Assembly (NCBI RefSeq): GCF_017573505.1
Contig: NZ_JAGEOJ010000005.1
Span: 496,001 to 560,000, forward strand
DNA from: Actinomadura barringtoniae
Lineage (GTDB): Bacteria > Actinomycetota > Actinomycetes > Streptosporangiales > Streptosporangiaceae
Length of the DNA stretch: 64,000 nucleotides
Direction: 5' to 3'
This document shows, one piece after another, positions 18,037 to 27,063 of the stretch; within the stretch, counting starts at the first letter, position 1, and each line of letters starts with the position of its first letter. Under the pieces are notes generated by a model, which was not told the origin of the DNA, made no database searches, and saw nothing but the letters and a program-made list of their open reading frames with translations. The translations under genes and the position numbers were made by a program.

Positions 18037-21000
18037 CAGGAGCGCTCCTCGCTGCCGACCCGGTCGTCCGAAGAGGCCTCCGCCTCATCGCCGGGCGACG
18101 ACGGCTCCGGAACCTCACCGCGCCACGCGCGCCGCAGCCGCCGAACGCCCCGGAGCCGCCCGGGAGACTCGATCCCGTCCTCCGCCGCGTCGTCCTCGCC
18201 CACGCCGCTCTGAACGCCATGAGAGCCGCTGCTACGAGACGGGGTGGTCTCGGAGACCTCCCTCTCGGACCTCTCGGAGCCACTGCCGGAGTCGCCGGCG
18301 CGCGGTGTGGCGCGGTGGGAGCCGCTGCTCCGGGACCGACGGCCCGGAGACGACACGGGCTCCTCGGCCGGGAGGTTCTGAGTCGTGGAGGGCTCGGGTT
18401 CGGCGGGCTGCTCGTCGAGATCCGGGCCGTCGAGCGACAAGGTGTCGCGGGCTCGGCGGCGGAGTGCCTGGGTGCCCCGGTCGGCGCGGCGCGCGGCCTT
18501 GCGGGCCAGCGTGCCGGCGCGGCGGCGGCCCCGGGACTCGGACTCGGCCTCTGCGGCGGGCGCGCCGGGCAGGGCCAGCACGGCGACCGCGATGACGGCG
18601 AAGGCCTGGACGGCGATCCAGGTGTGCCGCATCCACATGCCGCGGGTCAGCTCGAACTGGCCGCCGGACGCCGGGATCTCGTAGCCCTGGGCCCAGCCGT
18701 CGACCTTCTCGGACTTGAGCGAGTCGCCGTTCAGGCTGGCGTGCCAGCCGCCGTCGGCGGGCTCGGCGAGCAGCAGCGTGCGGGTGCTGTCGCCGGGCGG
18801 GATCTGGACGGCGGCGTCGGTGTGACCGGCCTCGAGCGGCGTGATGGTCTGGCCCTCCATGAGCATCAGGCGGCCCGCCGGGGACGGCAGTCCCCACGTT
18901 CCGAACGCGTCGCTGCGGGCGAGGCGGGTCAGCTCGGGGTCGGCGTCCAGGACCTCGGTCAGCGGCTCCCTCTCGGGGCGCGGGACCAGGACGTACTGAA
19001 CGCCCATCCGGGTCAGCGCCCTGCCCTCGCCGCCGCGTCCGCCCGCCAGGCCGGACACCAGGTCGTCGAGGCGGTTGCGGAGCGGACCGGTCACCGGGGT
19101 CTCGGCCTCGCCGAGCATCGGCTCGGTGCCGCGCAGCAGCGTGTAGGCGACGCGGCCGGTGGGCTCGCGGTGCAGCACGAGCGTGCGCGGGCCGGTGGAG
19201 TCCTGGACGAACGAGGGGATCGTGTCGGAGGACACGCGCCCGACCGGGTCGCCCGCGCCGCGGACGATCCAGGTGCCGGCGGCCAGGGCCGGGACGGTGA
19301 TGGCGGCCAGCACGATCAGCGCGCCGAACGCCCGGTAGGTCAGGTGGCGTCCGGCGAGGACCTCGGTGCCGCGCTGGACGAGCGCGGTCGCCGCCAGCAG
19401 CACGCCCGCCGCCGCGAAGACCAGCGCCACGCCGGGCCAGGCGGGCGCACTGTCGGCGCCCTTGCTCACGGTCGCCGTGCTCACCAGGATCGCGACGAGC
19501 GACCCGAAGATGGCCAGCATCCAGCCCGCCAGGACGGCGGTGCGGCGGCCGCGCAGCGGCAGCGCGCACAGCGCGATGGCGAGCAGGCCGTAGGTCGTCC
19601 ATTGCGCGGGAGCGCCGGGACCGCCCGGGTTGAGCGCGAGCAGCTCGCGCGCGGTCGGGACCGGGGACGTGGTGTGCAGCCCGGCCTCCAGCAGGAACCG
19701 GGACGGGTGCACGATCATGCCGAGCGTCCACGGCAGCAGCAGGAGCGGCGGGACGGCCAGCGCGATGACCAGGTTGCGGCGGCCGCGCGGCCCCTGGCGC
19801 CCGGCGAACAGCGCCCAGGTGAGGCCGCCCGCGGCCAGCGCCAGCGGCCAGGTCAGCGGCACGAACGCCATCGCGATCGTGAGCAGCAGCGCGACCGCCC
19901 AGGACGCGCGCCCGGCCCGCTTGGCCCGGGCGATCGGGTCCGCGTCGGCGGCCGAACGGGGCAGCCCGTACATCCGCGCCACCTGGACGGCGATCAGCGG
20001 CAGCAGCACGATCACCACGGCGGCGCCGAGCCGCCCGCCCGCGATCGCGCCGGTGGCGGCGGGCAGCAGCGCGTAGACCGCGGCGAACCAGGCCCGTACG
20101 ACCGAGGCCGGGATCCGGCGGCGCGCGGCACGGCGGCCCGAACGCGGCGTCTCAGGAACGACCAGGCGCGCGGCCAGGTAGGCGGTGAGCCCGGCGAGCG
20201 GAACACTGCCGAGCAGCAGCACCGACACCACGACCCACGGCTTGCCGAACGCGAGCGTGGACAGCACCGCGAGCACGCCCACGTACGGCGGGCTGCCCTC
20301 GGCCGAGCCGAGGCCGACCGGATGCCAGCCCGAGACGTACTGGCTCCACAGGTCGCTCGCCCCGCCCCACGCGGGCACGAGCGCGCCGCCGCCCAGCCGG
20401 CTCGCGGCGGTGAGCAGCGAGCGCTCGGCGGCGATCGACACGACGGTGAGCGCGATGACCAGGACGATGCCCGGGTGCGCGAGCAGGCGGCGGACCGGGC
20501 CCGGTCCCTCGGGGATCGGGATGTCGTCGGGGGCCTCGCGGCGGCTCGCGTCGCTCTGCTCGGCGAAGTGGCTGGTGATGGTGTCGAACGCGTGGCGCGC
20601 GGCCACCCAGCGCGGCTGGAAGCGTTTGATGCTGCGGTAGACGTGCCTGCGTCCGTCCGCGCGAGCCGCCCGTGCGCGCCGCAGCCGTCCCGGGGACCTC
20701 AGCACGTCGCCGAGCGCGCGCACCTCGTCCCGTGCCGCCTGCGGTTGTTTGACGACCAGCAGGAGGAGCGCGCGGACCAGCGTCGACCACACGTTGCGCG
20801 CCAGCGCCCTGAACATCACGCCGAGCGGAAGGTTCGCCAGCAGCGTGTAGAGCGCGTTGCGGCGGTCCCGTCGGCGGGCGCTCTCGGCGGCCATGCCGAT
20901 CTCCCGCACGCCGCGGCGCGACGCCTCGGCGTGGAAGACGACGGCGTCGCTGACCGCGACCACCCGCTGGCCCGCGGCGTGCGCGCGCCAGCAGAAGTCG

Positions 21001-21632
21001 ATGTCGTCGCGGAAGAGGCCGAACTCCAGGTCGAAGCCGCCGAGCCGTTCCCAGACGTCGCGGCGCACGAGCATGCCCGCACTGCTCACCGCGAGCACGT
21101 CCCGGATGCCGTCGTGCTGGCCCTGGTCGAACTCGCGGCGATCGAGGCCCGTCTCGCGGCGGCCCGCGCCGTCCATCGCGACGCCGATCTCCAGCAGCAC
21201 CCGCCGGTCGGTCCAGTCCCGCAGCTTGGCGCCGAGGACGGTCGCGTTGGGGTCGTTGTCGGCCACCCGCAGCAGCAGCGCGAGCGCGTCGTGCGCCGGC
21301 GCGGAGTCGTCGTGCAGCAGCCACACCCATTCGGTGCGCTGTTCGCCCGGGTTGTCCTCGGGGACCGGCAATGAGGCGGCGGCATGCCGCAACGCCTCGG
21401 CGACGGCCTCGCCGTAACCGGTGGTCCGGGGCAACGTCAGTACGTTGCCGGCGCCCACCACCTCGGCGAGAACGGCCGGGCCGCGGTCACGGCTTCCGGT
21501 GTCCACCGCGACGAGCCGTTGTACGGGCCGCGTCTGGGTCAGCAGTGCCTTCAGCGTCTCGGGCAGCCAGCGCGCACCTTCGTGCGCGACGAGGACGGCC
21601 GTGACGACATGGCGATCGGGAGTGGGCGACAA
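18036..21632 (-). CDS. Large membrane glycosyltransferase, GT2 family
   Basis: About 1198 residues. An N-terminal GT-A domain (1-330) opens VVTAVLVAHEGARWLPETL, carries the acidic HDDSAP motif and ends with GGFDLEFGLFRDDIDFCWRAH. It is followed by about twelve transmembrane helices (about 390-1040 including an extracytoplasmic loop region) and a disordered charged Ser/Glu/Arg-rich tail of about 180 residues. It likely transfers a sugar to a lipid carrier or wall polymer. The TTG at 21632 is preferred: an upstream start at 21740 would put the hairpin at 21662-21692 inside the coding region and adds no conserved sequence. The start codon remains uncertain. Confidence 0.85.
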   Translation of the reverse strand: MSPTPDRHVVTAVLVAHEGARWLPETLKALLTQTRPVQRLVAVDTGSRDRGPAVLAEVVGAGNVLTLPRTTGYGEAVAEALRHAAASLPVPEDNPGEQRTEWVWLLHDDSAPAHDALALLLRVADNDPNATVLGAKLRDWTDRRVLLEIGVAMDGAGRRETGLDRREFDQGQHDGIRDVLAVSSAGMLVRRDVWERLGGFDLEFGLFRDDIDFCWRAHAAGQRVVAVSDAVVFHAEASRRGVREIGMAAESARRRDRRNALYTLLANLPLGVMFRALARNVWSTLVRALLLLVVKQPQAARDEVRALGDVLRSPGRLRRARAARADGRRHVYRSIKRFQPRWVAARHAFDTITSHFAEQSDASRREAPDDIPIPEGPGPVRRLLAHPGIVLVIALTVVSIAAERSLLTAASRLGGGALVPAWGGASDLWSQYVSGWHPVGLGSAEGSPPYVGVLAVLSTLAFGKPWVVVSVLLLGSVPLAGLTAYLAARLVVPETPRSGRRAARRRIPASVVRAWFAAVYALLPAATGAIAGGRLGAAVVIVLLPLIAVQVARMYGLPRSAADADPIARAKRAGRASWAVALLLTIAMAFVPLTWPLALAAGGLTWALFAGRQGPRGRRNLVIALAVPPLLLLPWTLGMIVHPSRFLLEAGLHTTSPVPTARELLALNPGGPGAPAQWTTYGLLAIALCALPLRGRRTAVLAGWMLAIFGSLVAILVSTATVSKGADSAPAWPGVALVFAAAGVLLAATALVQRGTEVLAGRHLTYRAFGALIVLAAITVPALAAGTWIVRGAGDPVGRVSSDTIPSFVQDSTGPRTLVLHREPTGRVAYTLLRGTEPMLGEAETPVTGPLRNRLDDLVSGLAGGRGGEGRALTRMGVQYVLVPRPEREPLTEVLDADPELTRLARSDAFGTWGLPSPAGRLMLMEGQTITPLEAGHTDAAVQIPPGDSTRTLLLAEPADGGWHASLNGDSLKSEKVDGWAQGYEIPASGGQFELTRGMWMRHTWIAVQAFAVIAVAVLALPGAPAAEAESESRGRRRAGTLARKAARRADRGTQALRRRARDTLSLDGPDLDEQPAEPEPSTTQNLPAEEPVSSPGRRSRSSGSHRATPRAGDSGSGSERSEREVSETTPSRSSGSHGVQSGVGEDDAAEDGIESPGRLRGVRRLRRAWRGEVPEPSSPGDEAEASSDDRVGSEERS

Positions 21633-21661
21633 GGTGCGCTCATCTGGGGGTCGACAGTCAG

Positions 21662-21692
21662 CAGCCGTGCCGGCCGGTGGCCGGCACGGCTG
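21662..21692 (-). terminator. Hairpin after whiB
   Basis: CAGCCGTGCCGGCC and GGCCGGCACGGCTG form a perfect 14-bp stem with a GGT loop in the gap between whiB and the GT2 gene. It may end the whiB transcript or partly attenuate read-through into the GT2 operon. Confidence 0.65.
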
Positions 21693-21794
21693 ACAACTGT
21701 ACGCGTGCCCGCGGGGACCCGCCCCGGGATCCCCCCACACATCCGGAACCGCGGTCGTGAGAGCGTCCGCGCGACTCCGGTGGAGGTCCGTCGA

Positions 21795-22058
21795 TCAGAC
21801 GGCCTGCCGCTTCAGCTTGCGGCGCTCCCGTTCTGACAGACCCCCCCAAATACCGAAACGTTCATCGTGCTGAAGCGCGTACTCCAAGCACTCCGCCCGC
21901 ACCTCGCATGCCCGGCACACCTTCTTGGCTTCGCGAGTCGAGCCGCCCTTCTCCGGAAAAAAAGCCTCCGGGTCCGTCTGCGCGCACAACGCGCGCTCCT
22001 GCCAGCCCATCTCTTCGCCGTCTGTGCCGTGCGCCAGCGGGATCACTACCTCGCTCAC
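21795..22058 (-). CDS. whiB: WhiB-family iron-sulfur transcription factor (WhiB2/WhiB type)
   Basis: 87 residues. Four cysteines at 25, 48, 51 and 57 (C-x22-C-x2-C-x5-C) bind a [4Fe-4S] cluster; the turn motif GIWGG and the basic tail RERRKLKRQ follow. Position next to fbiA and the wall genes identifies it as the WhiB2/WhmD orthologue group, which controls septation and sporulation-type cell division. GTG start at 22058 is set by AGGAGG six bases upstream; longer upstream starts add unrelated sequence. Confidence 0.95.
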   Translation of the reverse strand: MSEVVIPLAHGTDGEEMGWQERALCAQTDPEAFFPEKGGSTREAKKVCRACEVRAECLEYALQHDERFGIWGGLSERERRKLKRQAV

Positions 22059-22145
22059 AGCGCACCTCCTAGCCCGTGGAGCCCCCTGGTCAATGCCTTC
22101 CCTCGAGCTCCATCCCCCGAGAAGGCATAGAACTACACCCACGAA

Positions 22146-22175
22146 ATTACACGCGTGTAGCGCCCGCCCCGTCAA
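22146..22175 (-). promoter_or_regulatory. whiB promoter with 12-bp palindromic operator
   Basis: On the minus strand TTGACG (22175-22170) lies 18 bases from TGTAAT (22151-22146). The perfect palindrome TACACGCGTGTA at 22148-22159 covers the -10, so a bound protein would block polymerase. The half-sites resemble those of BldD boxes (ACnC/GnGT), but the spacing is one base longer than the published consensus. Confidence 0.5.
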
Positions 22176-22263
22176 GCGGAACAAGTTTCCGGGGGGACAT
22201 AGGCGGCTATTTGGGTATGGCTGCGTTCCAGTTTGACCGGCGATCACTTCTGGCCGTTAAATA

Positions 22264-22308
22264 ATCACCGCCGCGGAGGCAGTCTCGGCTGCCGTCCGCG
22301 GCGGTGAT
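22264..22308 (-). terminator. Long hairpin terminator downstream of the Q-rich membrane protein gene
   Basis: ATCACCGCCGCGGA pairs with TCCGCGGCGGTGAT (14 bp), with an inner GGCAG/CTGCC stem. On the minus strand it is followed by TATTTAA, giving a partial U-tract. The 22059-22391 gap also contains the whiB promoter and no further gene. Confidence 0.8.
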
Positions 22309-22391
22309 CTTCGCCGTCTGTGAACGTCGATTGACGCTGGTTGTCGCCGCGCGTTACCGCCGCCGTCACAGCGGCAGGTTAGCGCCCGGCG

Positions 22392-23366
22392 TTACTGCGG
22401 CGGGCGGTTGTCGCGATACCAGTCGCCGCCCTCTTCGGACTGCTGGCCCTGCTGACCCTGCTGCTGGCCGTAGCCGGGCTGCTGGTAGCCGCCGGACTGA
22501 CCGCCGTACGCGCGGGTCCACTCGCCCTCACCTTCGCCCTCGGCGGCGGCGTCGGCTGCGGGCTGCTGCTGGTAACCCTGCTGCTGGCCGTACTGCTGCT
22601 GGCCCTGCTGCTGGCCCTGCTGGTCGTAGCCGGGCTGCGCCTGCTGCTGGTAGCCCTGCTGGCCGTAGCCCTGCTGCTGCCCGTACTGCTGCTGGTCATA
22701 GCCCTGCTGGCCGTACTGCTGGCCCTGCTGGCCCTCGGCGCCCTGCTGGTAGCCCTGCTGCCCGTACTGCTGCTGGCCGTAGCCCTGCTGCTGGCCGTAC
22801 TGGTCCTGGCCGTAGCCCTGCTGGCCCTGCTGGTAGCCGTAGTCGGGGTAGCCCTGACCGACCTGGCCCCCCTGGCCCTGCGGCTTGGACGGCTGCATGC
22901 CCTGGAAAACGGTGAAGATGTACCAGCCGCTGACGCCGATCACCGCGATCTTGGCGGCACCGATCAGGAACTCGGCGAACTTCTCCGACGCCGACGGGCC
23001 GGTCTTGATCGTCACACCGCTGATGCTGCCGGACTCACCGCCCGCCAGCAGTCCGCCGAACCAAGCGATCACGGTGAAAAGGGCGATGGCGCCGAGCACC
23101 CCGAGCGCGCCCATCACGATCAACCGGGCGTTGGGGGTGACGGTGTCGCCCCAGGTGACCAGCAACACGGCGACCACAAGCAGGCCGACCACGGTGATGC
23201 CGGTGAAAACGCCCCCGGTGATCTCGTTATAGGCGTGGTACTTGAATCCCCCATCGCCGGAGAAGAGGCTCACGAGTCCTGCGACCAGTTGCAGACCGGC
23301 GGCGGCGAGCAATACCCAGGCTGCCGGTTCGCGCAGACGCTGGACGGCTTCCTTGTTCACGACCAT
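22392..23366 (-). CDS. Membrane protein with Gln/Tyr/Gly-rich prion-like C-terminal domain
   Basis: 324 residues from the ATG at 23366 (GGAG upstream). Four transmembrane helices occupy about 10-160. From about residue 165 the protein is almost entirely Gln, Gly and Tyr in YGQQQ / GYQQ units, ending [13 protein letters not shown]. The composition resembles prion-like low-complexity domains such as that of FUS, known in eukaryotes to self-associate. Function is unknown; similar Tyr/Gln-rich tails exist on actinobacterial membrane proteins near cell-division genes. The repeat region is built of short DNA repeats and may vary in length. It is divergent from fbiA. Confidence 0.85.
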   Translation of the reverse strand: MVVNKEAVQRLREPAAWVLLAAAGLQLVAGLVSLFSGDGGFKYHAYNEITGGVFTGITVVGLLVVAVLLVTWGDTVTPNARLIVMGALGVLGAIALFTVIAWFGGLLAGGESGSISGVTIKTGPSASEKFAEFLIGAAKIAVIGVSGWYIFTVFQGMQPSKPQGQGGQVGQGYPDYGYQQGQQGYGQDQYGQQQGYGQQQYGQQGYQQGAEGQQGQQYGQQGYDQQQYGQQQGYGQQGYQQQAQPGYDQQGQQQGQQQYGQQQGYQQQPAADAAAEGEGEGEWTRAYGGQSGGYQQPGYGQQQGQQGQQSEEGGDWYRDNRPPQ

Positions 23367-23523
23367 CTCTCCAGACGAGGGAATCGGTTTACAACCCAAA
23401 GCTTTGCACATCGCGAGCCCCGGCGTCCGCAGGGCAATGATCGTTCCCCGATGTGGTCACCGCCGCAGGCCACAGACCCCCCTCAAAGGCGTACCAACGT
23501 GCAGATCGCCCGCCCCGCCGCCC

Positions 23524-23529
23524 TAGGCT
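23524..23529 (+). promoter_or_regulatory. -10 element for leaderless fbiA
   Basis: TAGGCT lies seven bases upstream of the fbiA ATG at 23537, and there is no ribosome-binding site, so the transcript should begin at or next to the start codon. Confidence 0.55.
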
Positions 23530-23536
23530 TGCCCGC

Positions 23537-24487
23537 ATGAGGATCGTGACGCTGGCGGGCGGCATCGGCGGGGCCCGCTTCCTGCGCGGACTGCAGGCGG
23601 CCGCCCCCGAGGCCGAGATCACCGTCATCGGGAACACGGGCGACGACATCTCCCTCTTCGGCCTGCGCGTCTGTCCCGACCTGGACACCGTGATGTACAC
23701 CCTCGGCGGCGGCATCAACGAGGACCAGGGCTGGGGACGGCTCGACGAGAGCTTCACGGTCAAGGAGGAGCTGCTGGCGTACGGGGTCGGGCCGGGCTGG
23801 TTCGGGCTCGGCGACCGCGACTTCGCCACCCACATCGTCCGCACGCAGATGCTCGCGGCGGGCTACCCCCTCTCGGCGGTCACCGAGGCGCTCTGCGACC
23901 GGTGGAAGCCGGGCGTACGGCTGATCCCGATGACCGACGACCAGGTCGAGACGCACGTGGTGGTCGACGACCCCGACCAGGGGCGCCGGGCGATCCACTT
24001 CCAGGAGTGGTGGGTGCGGCTGCGCGCCTCCATCCCGGCCCAGTCGATCGCGGCGGTCGGCGCCGAGGAGTCCAAGCCGGCGCCGGGCGTGGTCGAGGCG
24101 ATCGAGGCCGCGGACGTGGTGATCTTCCCGCCGTCCAACCCGGTGGTCAGCATCGGCACGATCCTGGCGGTGCCGGGCATCCGCGCCGCGGTCGCGACCA
24201 AGACCGTGGTCGGCGTCTCCCCGATCATCGGCGACGCGCCGGTGCGCGGGATGGCCGACGCGTGCCTGACCGCGATCGGCGTGGAGACCTCGGCCCAGGC
24301 GGTCGGCGAGCTGTACGGTCCCGGCCTGATCGACGGCTGGCTGGTCGACGACGCCGACGCGGCCGTACGGGTGGACGGCGTCGAGGTCCGTTCCCGGCCG
24401 CTGCTGATGAGCGACCCGGAAGCGACCGCAGCCATCGCCCAGGCCGCACTGGACCTGGCCCTGGAGCTCAAGGAACTCGACAAGTGA
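23537..24487 (+). CDS. fbiA: FbiA: phosphoenolpyruvyl/2-phospho-L-lactate transferase of coenzyme F420 synthesis
   Basis: 316 residues of the CofD family. It joins the phosphoenolpyruvyl (or phospholactyl) group from its guanosine-diphosphate donor to the deazaflavin Fo, giving dehydro-F420-0 or F420-0. Signatures are the opening [35 protein letters not shown], and [20 protein letters not shown]. The ATG at 23537 gives the standard N-terminus; the upstream in-frame start would add unrelated residues. The last codons overlap the fbiB GTG by four bases. Rv3261 orthologue. Confidence 0.97.
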   Translation: MRIVTLAGGIGGARFLRGLQAAAPEAEITVIGNTGDDISLFGLRVCPDLDTVMYTLGGGINEDQGWGRLDESFTVKEELLAYGVGPGWFGLGDRDFATHIVRTQMLAAGYPLSAVTEALCDRWKPGVRLIPMTDDQVETHVVVDDPDQGRRAIHFQEWWVRLRASIPAQSIAAVGAEESKPAPGVVEAIEAADVVIFPPSNPVVSIGTILAVPGIRAAVATKTVVGVSPIIGDAPVRGMADACLTAIGVETSAQAVGELYGPGLIDGWLVDDADAAVRVDGVEVRSRPLLMSDPEATAAIAQAALDLALELKELDK

Positions 24488-25770
24488 ACTTGCAGGTCTT
24501 CGGCCTTCCCGGCCTCCCGGAGGTCAAGGAGGGCGACGACATCGCCGCCCTCGTCCCGGCGGACATGCTGGAGGACGGCGACATCCTCGTCGTCACGTCC
24601 AAGATCGTGAGCAAGGCGGAGGGGCGCGTCCTGGTCGCCGATGACCGGGAGAAGGCGATCGACGCCGAGACCGTGCGCGTCGTCGCCCGGCGCAAGCACC
24701 CCGGCGGCGAGACCCGGATCGTCGAGACCCGGCAGGGCCTGGTGATGGCCGCCGCCGGAGTCGACGCCTCCAACACCGAGCCCGGGACCGTACTGCTGCT
24801 GCCCGCCGACCCCGACGCGTCCGCTCGCGAGCTGCGCGCCGCGCTGCGCGAGCGCACCGGCCTGAACGTCGCGGTCATCGTGTCGGACACGCTCGGCCGC
24901 CCCTGGCGGATCGGCCTCACCGACGCCGCGATCGGGGTGGCCGGGCTCGCGCCGCTCGACGACTTCCGCGGCCGCGAGGACACCTACGGCAACCGCCTCG
25001 AGGCGACCGTCACCGCCGTCGCCGACGAGCTGGCCTCGGCCGCCGAGCTGGTGAAGGGCAAGCTGGACGGCGTCCCTATCGCGGTCGTGCGCGGGATGGG
25101 CTCGCTGGTGACCGCGGGCGACGGGCCCGGCGCGCGCGTCATGGTCCGGCCCTCGCAGGACGACATGTTCCGCTACGGCTCGGCCGAGGTGCTGCACGCC
25201 CGCCGCACGATCCGCGAGTTCACGCAGGAGCCGGTGGACGGCGAGGCGGTCCGGCGCGCGGTCGCCGCCGCGATCACCGCGCCCGCGCCGCACCACACCA
25301 CGCCGTGGCGGTTCGTGCTGGTCGAGTCGGCCGAGACCAGGACCAGGCTGCTGGACGCGATGCGCGACGCCTGGGAGGCCGACCTGCGCCGCGACGGCTT
25401 CACCGAGGAGTCGATCACCAAGCGGCTGCGGCGCGGCGACGTGCTGCGGCGCGCGCCGTACCTGATCGTGCCGTGCCTGGTGATGGAGGGCTCGCACGAC
25501 TATCCGGACGAACGCCGCGGCGGCGCCGAACGCGAGATGTTCGTCGTCGCGGTCGGCGCCGGCGTGGAGAACCTGCTGGTCGCGCTGGCCGTCGAGGGTC
25601 TCGGCTCCTGCTGGGTGTCGAGCACGATGTTCTGCCGCGACGTCGTACGCGAGGCGCTGGACCTGCCGGACGAGTGGGACCCGATGGGCGCGGTCGGCGT
25701 CGGCCACGCCGCCGCCCCGCCCCGCGACCGCCCGCCGCGTTCCCCCGACACCTTCATCGAGGTCCGCTGA
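24484..25770 (+). CDS. fbiB: FbiB: bifunctional F420:gamma-glutamyl ligase / dehydro-F420 reductase
   Basis: 428 residues. The N-terminal CofE domain (about 1-240; [36 protein letters not shown]) adds gamma-linked glutamates to F420-0 using GTP. The C-terminal nitroreductase-fold domain (about 245-428; [35 protein letters not shown]) is the FMN-dependent half that in mycobacteria reduces dehydro-F420-0. The GTG at 24484 overlaps the fbiA stop (GTGA). Full length, as in mycobacteria (Rv3262). Confidence 0.97.
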   Translation: MNLQVFGLPGLPEVKEGDDIAALVPADMLEDGDILVVTSKIVSKAEGRVLVADDREKAIDAETVRVVARRKHPGGETRIVETRQGLVMAAAGVDASNTEPGTVLLLPADPDASARELRAALRERTGLNVAVIVSDTLGRPWRIGLTDAAIGVAGLAPLDDFRGREDTYGNRLEATVTAVADELASAAELVKGKLDGVPIAVVRGMGSLVTAGDGPGARVMVRPSQDDMFRYGSAEVLHARRTIREFTQEPVDGEAVRRAVAAAITAPAPHHTTPWRFVLVESAETRTRLLDAMRDAWEADLRRDGFTEESITKRLRRGDVLRRAPYLIVPCLVMEGSHDYPDERRGGAEREMFVVAVGAGVENLLVALAVEGLGSCWVSSTMFCRDVVREALDLPDEWDPMGAVGVGHAAAPPRDRPPRSPDTFIEVR

Positions 25771-25771
25771 A

Positions 25772-25836
25772 CGCACCGATCTTGCTCTCATGGCCCTTTA
25801 TCGCTGCCCGAGAGGGCTATGAGAGCAAGATCGGCG
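25772..25836. repeat. Dispersed palindromic element, copy 1, probable bidirectional terminator
   Basis: CCGATCTTGCTCTCAT (25776-25791) pairs with ATGAGAGCAAGATCGG (25819-25834), with an inner GGCCCT/AGGGCT extension. It fills the gap between convergent fbiB and the solute-binding gene. The same stem recurs at 28067-28131. Confidence 0.88.
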
Positions 25837-25842
25837 TATTTC

Positions 25843-26874
25843 TCAGCTCCAGGATTTGATGGCGTGGGTGACATCGTCCGGGGTCGGCCAGCGCAGCAGG
25901 CGCGGCATCGTCTCGGGGATGCCGTTGCGGCGGGCGGCCGACTCCGCCAGCGTTCCGTCGGGGGCGCGGAAACCGAAGCGTTGCAGGCTCTCGCGGGCGG
26001 ACCGCGACCCGAGCGCGGAGAAGAACGCCGCCGCCGCGTCGCGCCGCAGCGGGTCCGGGGTGGTGATCACGAACGGGTGGTCCAGCGTCAGCGTTCCCTC
26101 GCGGGGCGCCAGCGCGACCACGGGGTTCGGGCGGTGCGCGTCGTTGTAGGCGACCACGGCCTGCTCTGAGGTGACGGCGAGCGGCCGGCCGAAGCGTTCC
26201 AGCCCGCCGAGATCGGCCAGCGGGGCCGCGGCGCCACCTCCGGACACGTCACCCGGCACGCCCCGGCGCAGGTCACGGACCGTTCCGGCGCCTGGCTCGG
26301 CGACCTGGTCCATCGCGATCAGGGCGAGCGTCCCGGTCATGCCGACGCCGGGCGCGGTCGTACGGCGGTTCAGCGTGATCCCGTCGGCGTCCGGCTCGTT
26401 CAGCAGCTTCCACGCGGGCTCGACCCCCGCGTCCTTCAGCTCGGCGGCCACCGGCCGGGTCGTCGCCAGCACGATCGGCGAGACCACCAGCGACGGCGCG
26501 ACCTGCGGCAGCGTGCCGAGACCCGAGCTGCGCGCGACGCCGAGCCACAGCGACGACTCGGGGATCCACGCGTCGGCGCCCTGCCGGGCGGCGGGCTTGC
26601 GGACATAGTCGGCCGGCGTGACGGCCGCGATGTCGGCGCGCACGCAATGGCCGCCGACCTCGCGCGACTCGACGTTGAAGCGGGCGGCGGCGTCCCGCAG
26701 CGCCGGGGCGAGCTCGGGCTGCGCCGCGACGCGTACCCGCAGCTCCGACCCGCCGCACGACGCGGAGAACGCGCCGAGCGCCCACGCGCCGCCGCCGAGC
26801 GCGCCGGCGGCCAGCGCGGCGGCCACCGCGATCACGGGCCAGCGCGGGCGCCTGGCCCCGGTCTCTCTCACCAC
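25843..26874 (-). CDS. Extracytoplasmic solute-binding protein
   Basis: About 343 residues from GTG 26874 (a longer TTG at 26934 is possible). An N-terminal transmembrane/signal segment ends near FSASCGG; the rest is a bacterial substrate-binding fold with LRVRVAAQPELAPALRD, GADAWIPESSLWLG, VVSPIVLATTRPVA and HPFVITTPDPLRR. Its closest relative in the window is the first half of 12313-14088, sharing the CGG, DxWIP(D/E)SSLW and late FxxTTPxP motifs. No ABC permease or ATPase is adjacent, so it probably works as a sensor or wall-associated binding protein. Divergent from the NlpC/P60 gene. Confidence 0.82.
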   Translation of the reverse strand: MVRETGARRPRWPVIAVAAALAAGALGGGAWALGAFSASCGGSELRVRVAAQPELAPALRDAAARFNVESREVGGHCVRADIAAVTPADYVRKPAARQGADAWIPESSLWLGVARSSGLGTLPQVAPSLVVSPIVLATTRPVAAELKDAGVEPAWKLLNEPDADGITLNRRTTAPGVGMTGTLALIAMDQVAEPGAGTVRDLRRGVPGDVSGGGAAAPLADLGGLERFGRPLAVTSEQAVVAYNDAHRPNPVVALAPREGTLTLDHPFVITTPDPLRRDAAAAFFSALGSRSARESLQRFGFRAPDGTLAESAARRNGIPETMPRLLRWPTPDDVTHAIKSWS

Positions 26875-27063
26875 GCGGATACAGAAGCACATCGGCGGCG
26901 GGGACGTCCAAATCGGGCCGACCGATTTGTCCAATTCTCCACTTTGTCCAGGTCATCGCGTGACCCATTCCGCAGCGTGATCACCCCATGGCAAGATCCA
27001 CGACACCTCATGCCCCCGCGCGGTGCCCGGCCTCCCGGGTACCCGAAAGGATGCAGCTCCCAC

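Noticed and set aside
21633..21740. Longer N-terminus for the 1198-residue GT2
   Set aside because: It would place a perfect 14-bp hairpin inside the coding sequence and adds residues unlike a GT-A start.
22148..22159. Bona fide BldD box
   Set aside because: Half-sites fit but the central spacing is one base longer than the consensus; kept only as an operator candidate.
26935..27063. Cyclic-di-AMP riboswitch before the NlpC/P60 gene
   Set aside because: Such riboswitches often precede wall hydrolase genes in actinobacteria, but I could not find their conserved segments and the gap is too short.
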